DNA from: Stenopsyche tienmushanensis
Taxonomy: Eukaryota; Arthropoda; Insecta; Trichoptera; Stenopsychidae
Assembly (NCBI GenBank): GCA_008973525.1
Contig: WACJ01000095.1
Coordinates: 434,001 to 498,000 of the forward strand
DNA: 64,000 bases
Direction of reading: 5' to 3'
Shown: piece after piece, positions 57,266-64,000 of the stretch
Position numbering within the stretch: the stretch's first letter is position 1
Layout of the letters: every line of letters begins with the position of its first letter
Position numbers and translations under genes: made by a program
Notes under the pieces: generated by a model
The model's input: only the letters and a program-made list of their open reading frames with translations
What the model was told of the DNA's origin: nothing
Database searches by the model: none

Positions 57266-60140
57266 CGTTTAAATTTAATATGACGATGCCTCTTTAATAT
57301 GCATGCTTACATTTCTCAGCTCACAAGTAATATTACCATAGGTTTCAAAGCATCAAATTATATCGAAAATATTAAAATTACATGCGGTAAGGTTGTCCAC
57401 CTATGGATGCTAAAATTATTATTTTTCAAGAAAAGGGGATGATTTGGATGGGGCGCAAATTTCTGAGAGATAATATCTCCGTTTCGCGAACGCCTAGATT
57501 AAGGTTGTAACAATTGGGTCGGATCTTAAGCCGACGCTAGGCGCTTGTAAGATCTACCCCCCTGCAAAGTTTAAAGTTGAAATAAAACGGTTCTTAAATT
57601 ACAAAATGGAGATTTTCTTCATCCGTGGAAAAGGAGTCTACTGGAAGGCGACACCACTCCTCGAATACGGACCGGGGGCTTAAGGAGCGATTTGATACGC
57701 AGACGGAAGAACAGGCTCTACAGGAACAATCCCATTTTATTTCCTGTTCAAAAACCCATACAACAAATTTGTATGCCATCGGATTTGAGCATAATTAATT
57801 GCTTGTAGCATTCAGGTAATAATATATCATTGTCGCTATGTAATACGAGTCATTGTGAATTAGTACCGGGAAAGGGCGCAAATGTCGCTGATCCTATTAT
57901 AGATTTATTGGAAGACAATGTTCAATGAAATTATAATTGATGTAATTTTTTAAATTAATATTGTGCTTAAAAACATTACAAAAACAAGGAGAAAACATAA
58001 AAATACTATTGAAGAACGCAAAAGACCGGACGTAAATGGTTATAGTATTGACTAATTTATTAGATAGCATTAATTCAGATTTATCCTGATTTTCTGAATC
58101 TGAAAATAAAAATACTGATACAATTAATTAAGTCGAACAAAATGGTGATTTGTCATAATAATTAGTTATCATTAGGCAATCTTCATATCAGATTTTTCTA
58201 AGAATAAAGATTTAACATAGGATCAATGAAAGAAATTCAGACACAAAATCTATGAGCGAAATTATCATTATATTAAGATTATTAATGTTGTATAATTTTC
58301 ACACAATTACACTTCTGATTGTACAAATTTGCTGATGCGTAAAATATGTTTTCAAAAATTTAGATTTGAGATTTATACTATAACATTTTATAAATCTTTA
58401 CACCTTATATATTTTCTTAAATATTAGTCTCTGTAATTTTGCTGTGTGTGATATTTCATAAAAAAATTACCAAGATGCATGCCTGACTTGTTTGATGTCT
58501 TTTGCCAGCTTTGTTTCTTTGAGAACAGACTTTGCAAATTTTCTTAAAAAAACAGTACGTTAAGGCATACTTATCTGCACAATCAACATCGCTCATATGT
58601 TTTATTTAATTTATTACTAAATTAGGCTTTTTGACGGTAACTTCAATTCCACCTTGTAAAATTCATTTTACAGGAGTCATTCCTGCATTATTCCAGTTGA
58701 TTGTTAGCAACATTGTTGACAAATTACAATCAAGGTTCGGATATTCGAGGTTCTATTGTAATTTCAATACATTTTAAATAAATGCTCATGATCAAATTTA
58801 AGATAAACTTATAACAATTCACTATATTCATCTTATACTTCGTTGGATAAATGCCTAACAGAAAAGTTATGAGTATTTGTAATTGAAATTGTAAAAATTA
58901 CAACCAATGGTGCTCGTTTAAATAAAGAAGACCAAAAGCTGCAATTTGTATGTGAATTGTATACTGCAAACAATGAAGTACTTAATAGAATAACGTCTCA
59001 TACTATTCCACACCAATGGTGTTAGGAACGCAAGTGTCCATTATGTGTATTATGTTGAATTTACAAGACGTGCTCTACATCGTATGTATAACAGTTAACT
59101 ATTAAGCTGCGGCTCTGTAAACTTTAGTTTCTGGTTAAAATTCACCCAAAATTAAATTCTTGATAGATACCATGATTCGCGATAATCATCATTTAGCGAG
59201 GCATAGGGAGTATAGGTATAATACTAGGTTTTTTTTAATGCTAAGAATGAGATTTTTTCACAAAAAATACGCATGTAATACTACATCAAAATTCTGAACA
59301 CTGTTTCACATATAGTCCAAAAGATATCAATAATGATGTGAAATTGGCAACGGATTCAAGCCATATGACACGAACGTGCCACAAAATCCTTACATGTACT
59401 GAGACGTACATATCAATATATAGATATATTTCAATGGGTTTGTTTTCCGACTGAAAACCTCTTTATGAAGATATACAGCGCTCACAAAAAATATCTGATA
59501 AAATGATGAAAAAATCAGGAAAAACCTGATAAATATCTTTAAAACGGATATATTGATTTTATTCGCCATAGCATTTTTTCGAAAATCAAAATACAATTTA
59601 TTTATCAATTTTGAGTATTTGACGTAGTCCTTTGAATAAGTTCGATTCAAAATTTAATGAATTTTGTAAAAAAAAAATGGTTAGGATTAACTAATTAAAA
59701 GCCAAATAATGTACATAATGGTAGAAATTAGCACAGAGAGTCCAGAAAGACATAATAATGGCGATTCCAAGCATGCTTTGGCTTGAATAAATGAAGGACT
59801 CTTATGGTCATGAATTATCAACATTTTTATTATCTGAAACCAAAAAAATAATTTAAAAATTGTATATGAGAAGCTTTAAAAAGCTTTATATAATTTTAAA
59901 GATTTGGTTAAATTTATAACACTAAGATTTTGTTTTTGATATTTATTAAATAATGTGCCCTTATTTTGCATCAATCATAATGTTTAATATGTTTTAATTC
60001 ATTTTTATTGCATATAAAGTTAAATGTCTGTCTATTTACTTTGTAATTTTCTACTGTTTCAAAATCCATGCAAAACATTTCCAACAAATTTAACTATCTT
60101 TCATTATTATATTGTGCTCTTTTGGCTATTTATTGTCATA
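57266..60140. other. Intergenic DNA
   Basis: No gene was recognised. A less AT-rich patch at 57480-57790 carries a 61-codon minus-strand frame with several Cys but no known motif; it may be a piece of an LTR element. The rest is AT-rich. Confidence 0.35.
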
Positions 60141-60143
60141 CTT

Positions 60144-60290
60144 AACCCTTTCTTCCCCGTGATGTATTTATTACAACTCGGCTCTAATAATGTTGTGGAT
60201 TTTAAATCATTTTTCATATGGTGTACCAAATACATATCATCGGAGCATGCGGATGTTTTTAGCACAATAAGGGAAAAGTTAAAAATGAAG
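60144..60290. repeat. Fragment of hAT-like family with GTGTACCAAATACATATCAT
   Basis: CCCCGTGATGTATTTATTAC and AACTCGGCTCTAATAATG match the centre of the family. The segment then joins a GTGTACCAAATACATATCAT block and an AGCACAATAAGGGAAAAG block found inverted at 32262. The 112-codon frame that covers it is incidental. Confidence 0.5.
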
Positions 60291-60589
60291 TTAAATACAT
60301 TACCGATTAAATACATTTCAATCAATAGCAACTTCCATTACAACGACATGACTGTATTATAATATATTTATTGAATGCTTTGTGCATTATAAATCTAAAT
60401 ACACATGATAATACATCTCCCGATTCAAAAACTATTTTGTTTCAAAAATTATTGATATATGCTTATTGCTTATTGATATATGAACGTATTGTGTTTGCTA
60501 GATACATTGTGGACAAGACGACATACATCAGACAGCGAGTGATTGAACTGGGGTTTATTGTAAATTGAATCCATTTCCTGCGTTGCTGT

Positions 60590-61235
60590 ATGGTCTGTTC
60601 CGGGTTTCCCCGGAATAGTCACACAAAAAGTGTCTTCCACCGATTCTTTAGCTCCTCGAGAAACCCGCGGAGCGTCCAGGCGCCCACCCCATTTGCTCCA
60701 CGTTCTCCAGAGGAGGTGAGGTTGCCGCGGAAAAGATCAGCTTCAGACCATATGCGCCTGAAATTCAAGCGATTCACTTTCGCGGGTTCACTGCCACCAC
60801 GAGTCCAATCTCAGTTTGAAGGGGGCTACAGCAGATGAAGAACTGCAGGGGCTACCCCTTCCCCATGATACTCGTATCGGTTCGGTCATTTGTAGTACCT
60901 AGCCACGGATACGAGTCGCCGTTCGAGCAGCTTAAAGTCGTTATCCCCTGTTTGCCTAGGCTGTTGAGGATAGTGATGAGCCTTTGACACAGTCTCCACC
61001 AACTACTGTAATCGGCTGTTCCACACACCCATTTATGGGTACGCAGCACAGGGTGACCTGCACACCCAACTCATGTTAGCTGGGCTACCCCAGCAGCGTT
61101 TGATGAGCAAACCGACGAGGCTTTTTTCGCACACCTCTACTCCACATCATTACCCCAGAGGTTCAACCATTGCCTATGGGCGTAGTGTTGGCTTCCTCCC
61201 TGGGGTTTTATGCGTGGGCATCGTTGAGCAACATT
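60590..61235 (+). pseudogene. R1-like LINE relic, copy 2, internally deleted
   Basis: The first half (CACCACGAGTCCAATCTCAG, ATGATACTCGTATCGGTTCG, GAGCAGCTTAAAGTCGTT) matches 51040-51180. At about 61065 it jumps to CTCATGTTAGCTGGGCTACC and continues to GGGGTTTTATGCGTGG, matching 51854-51990. The ORF1 body with the zinc knuckles is missing, about 0.6 kb. The short frames at 60590 and 61073 are parts of this relic. Confidence 0.7.
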
Positions 61236-61239
61236 TTGA

Positions 61240-61385
61240 TTGTTATAAAAAAAGAACGCGCATGCGCCGCATCGTCTCTATTGTATATATGTGTGTGTCG
61301 TTACGTAGCATAAAGCAACTACTAAACCGGTCGCTTGCCTATTTTATTGTTTATTATACAAACACAGCTTCATTTTTTAGCTAAC
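61240..61385 (+). repeat. CpG-rich dispersed repeat, copy 4
   Basis: AACGCGCATGCGCCGC, GTTACGTAGCATAAAGCAAC, TCGCTTGCCTATTTTATTG and ATACAAACACAGCTTC match the copies at 32.6 and 42.0 kb. It starts immediately after the R1-like relic. Confidence 0.6.
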
Positions 61386-63218
61386 ATTTTTTATTTAGTT
61401 AAAAAGATTTATTCCGAATTAAATTCCTCATAATCATAACCATTCCGCTATATTATTTATGGTTCTAGATTCTCGTTCGGGATGGGGCTTGCTTAAATTA
61501 AAAACTATTATTTTTACGTTTGTTTTATTTTTGGGTAGCTTTAAGCAATCCCATTTATAAAACCATTGCCAGCCATTTTAATATGGTTTTTTATGCATTT
61601 ATATGTTTTTAAAAATGTGGTCGCCAACCACACCTCTTGAAAGTTCGAGTCCAAGATGACTGAGTGACGAATCCAACCGCTCAACCGGGGGGACTAACTA
61701 CAGGTGCATTTTTTTAATGTCAATTTAAATTTAAAAAAAGGTTGACTCTGTCTGATTCTTGCATATAATTACTACGTAAAAATATTTTTAATAATGCGAA
61801 GCGAGTGGTTTTGTGCTCGTTAGGAGCGTGAAAGCTCGCTAAGTGTTTCCTAGAGCGCTCCATACGTGAGCTTCTGCTAAATCTAAATAAAAGCTCGCAA
61901 GTGTGCAGCTTTAGATACGTTTGCTCGAAATCAAATCATGTATAAAGTATTAAAGCAATTTCTTTTAACTGTAAAAAGCACTATGCCCTGATGGAATATT
62001 TTTTAATTCTTATATTGAAAAAAATATGTTAAAATGTTGTCAATGCATGTCAATGTTTCATAGTCAAATTTATTATATCCTTAATAATGTTTGATTTTTT
62101 ATGACGATAACAGTTTATCCTATATCGAAAATCGAATATACAACGTTTAGGTGGAGCACATGGGTTAAAATCCATTAAGGCTTTAGTACTGAGTAAGCAT
62201 ATGGCGAGCTTTCAAATTGTATTACTCTCGACCACGTACAACTACCTTTTACAGCTATTAGTTGGATGAAAAACAGTATATCGATTTTTATATATAATAA
62301 TAAAATACAACCATAAACATTTAATTGATTTTCATAAGTCTTGCTGAGGTTACCAATTGCCCTATTAATTTATTTGATGGTAAATTTGAGATCATCTTAA
62401 AGCTTTAAAGAAATAATTTCAAACTATAATTAAAGTGAAATTGTCTAAAATAAATTTACGTTATTATAATATAGCAATATTTATGTGCGTTTAAGTATTA
62501 GGAATATTTTTTGCAAAAAAGTGATCCAAGATGAAGAATACGATGTATTGAATAATATATGTTTTTATATTTTAAACATTTTGTTATAAATAAATTTGAA
62601 CTTTTTTTTTACTAAATATGCGAATATTTTCAGTTCCCCCTTATATTTAAGATATCAAACATGGTGATAATTATAAAGATAAAAATATATTTTTATAATG
62701 TTTCTGCACTTAATTAAAATACAGAATGATCATTTTTAATGGCATAATAAATTAAATGAATGAACAGAGTTTCAGAGCATTTCTTGTGGTAACTTAATGT
62801 GTCTTTATTCGTATATTTCTCGGAAAATTTCATTTATTGCAATTGCTAAGCCAAATGCTATGAAGGCTGTGGAGATAAAAAGCTCATCGGTTGTCCATTA
62901 AATTTATTGCCTTTTTTGGATCTTTTAAATCTGACAATTGCAGATTCGCGGAAACGATATGGATAGAAATACCCTCAATTGGTTTTAAATGTTCGTTAAT
63001 TTATCCAGCAAGTATTTGAATATCCGAATGTATGCATCTTGGCATTCAAGCTCAAGCATTTGCAATCTCGAAAATGAGTCGTTTTTCATGATTTTTTTAA
63101 ATGGTGATAAAATAATCACATCATTTTAAATTTTTGACATTATTTTACTATAACATTAAAGTGCCATCTTATTTATTTTTTAAAAAACAAATTGGCAAAG
63201 TTATAAGGTATTCCATTA
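61386..63218. other. AT-rich intergenic DNA
   Basis: No gene was recognised. A stretch at 61620-61700 contains AGTTCGAGTCC-like sequence reminiscent of a tRNA T-arm, but no cloverleaf could be built. Confidence 0.4.
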
Positions 63219-64000
63219 GGCGCCTTTTCTCGTGATATCATACGGCTCGCCTTGTCGAAGGTTTCTTGTTAAACTGAAATTAAAAATGGAAATATTTTTT
63301 GATTTTTAATATGTGTAGGCAATCAACTAAGCTATAAAAATTATAAAAAATATAAAATTAAAAATAAAGTAGGCTTTTTAGTTAAATTTTCATATTTTTA
63401 ACCGTTTTATTGATAATTTTTAACCCCAAAAAAAATTAATTTACGCGAAAACTTTAGCTAAGTTGACTAGATGATATTATAGTGAGAAACATCCCAAAAT
63501 TTCAGTCAGATCGATCAATAACTTTTTAAGCTACAACTGGCGAACATTTTGAAAATGCAGTTTCGAAATAATCTTGTTTAAAGTTATGATGCGATAAAAC
63601 TATTAATTTTAGTGACTTACTGATCAACCAATTTTTTCAAGTGCATATAATAGATTTTCAGCTTTCTGAAAAAGTTGTTTATATTCAACTAACTGTTGTT
63701 TTCGAGCTATACAAGCTGCTTTTGTCTCAGAAAGACTCTTACGGTTCTACCTCGCTACCCGCGCTTCATCGGTATTTTCAGCAAATACTTTACAGTAGGT
63801 ATCTATAATTATACTTAATGTATTCATCATCTTCAAAATTAATCTGTAGTCGTTATTAAATATCCCAGCAGCAATGTATGTTTTTTACACCAGAATGCAG
63901 GTGCTTTGGAGCCAGTCGCAAAACCGTCGAGTTAAAACATTCATTAGCATTTTGAGTATGTCCACCCAAGCATCTTTGAAGTAATTCATCCCTGGACAAA
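63219..64000 (-). mobile_element. End of a larger DNA transposon running off the window
   Basis: The left edge, TTA then GGCGCCTTTTCTCGTGA, resembles the terminus of the TTAA elements (GGCGTCTTCTCACTTTA): the first four bases are identical and the rest partly so. About 400 bases of AT-rich non-coding sequence follow, then the C-terminus of a transposase on the minus strand. The other end lies beyond 64000. Confidence 0.5.
63624..64000 (-). pseudogene. Mutator/Kolobok-type transposase, C-terminal part, broken and cut by window edge
   Basis: Minus strand from the edge: LSRDELLQRCLGGHTQNANE, CFNSTVLRLAPKHLHSGVKN, then a frame change, IAAGIFNNDYRLILKMMNTL, then NTDEARVAR with a stop, then SLSETKAACIARKQQLVEYK and AENLLYALEKIG before the terminal stop at 63624. 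The QRCLGG.TQN.NE.FNS block and the following LAPKH are the family signature of a Mutator-like transposase common in insect genomes. One frameshift and one nonsense change are visible in this part. The upstream half lies outside the window. The family is recognised from motif order; TTAA-type ends favour Kolobok. Confidence 0.7.

Noticed and set aside
60024..60362. 112-codon plus-strand open frame
   Set aside because: It runs across fragments of the hAT-like family and AT-rich DNA and has no motif.
61618..61710. tRNA-like stretch with AGTTCGAGTCC
   Set aside because: No acceptor stem or D-arm could be paired around it.

Overview
The window looks like gene-poor, strongly AT-rich nuclear DNA of an arthropod, most likely an insect. 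The evidence is the mixture of decayed elements: RTE-like, R1-like and CR1/Jockey-like LINE fragments, a mariner remnant, hAT elements, a pogo-like element, TTAA-flanked elements with a Mutator/Kolobok-type transposase relic, and solo LTRs. There is no operon structure, no rRNA or tRNA, and no CRISPR array. I found no convincing host gene; one moderate-GC stretch at 43.1-43.2 kb is a weak candidate for a terminal exon. The species cannot be named from the sequence.

The only long intact reading frame is the 594-codon BED-finger hAT transposase at 18413-20197. It lies in a complete 2,769-bp element (17707-20475) with 16-bp terminal inverted repeats and an exact 8-bp target duplication (gtatagat). 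The ends carry four copies of GTGGGCGGTA, two of them fused into a 22-bp palindrome.

Layout. 1-3 kb: an antisense RTE-like LINE split by a non-autonomous hAT. 3.8-4.4 kb: a 106-bp foldback element and a purine-rich repeat. 6.9-7.4 kb: a composite repeat whose 65-bp units form an inverted pair. 9.6-11 kb: a hAT end and an AT-rich repeat. 11.3 kb: a solo LTR. 13.9 and 21.8 kb: two TTAA-flanked elements of about 920 bp. 17.7-20.5 kb: the intact hAT. 22.9-23.7 kb: a composite repeat with a five-unit array of the 65-bp sequence. 25.1 kb: a solo LTR, followed by a pogo-like element. 34.4 kb: a deleted mariner. 35.1 kb: an LTR followed by a tRNA-Leu-type primer binding site. 40-42 kb: a triple nest (solo LTR inside a foldback MITE inside the 65-bp-unit composite). 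45.3, 55.1 and 56.8 kb: more copies of the CCCGGG-ended hAT-like element. 50.9-52.9 kb: an R1-like ORF1 relic next to an antisense CR1/Jockey RT relic; a shorter R1-like copy lies at 60.6 kb. 63.2 kb to the right edge: the end of a larger element with a broken transposase C-terminus.

The elements do not form a pathway. What they offer is an insertion history, plus a probable link between the TTAA elements and the transposase that runs off the right edge. Coordinates of old repeats are approximate unless a target duplication is given.
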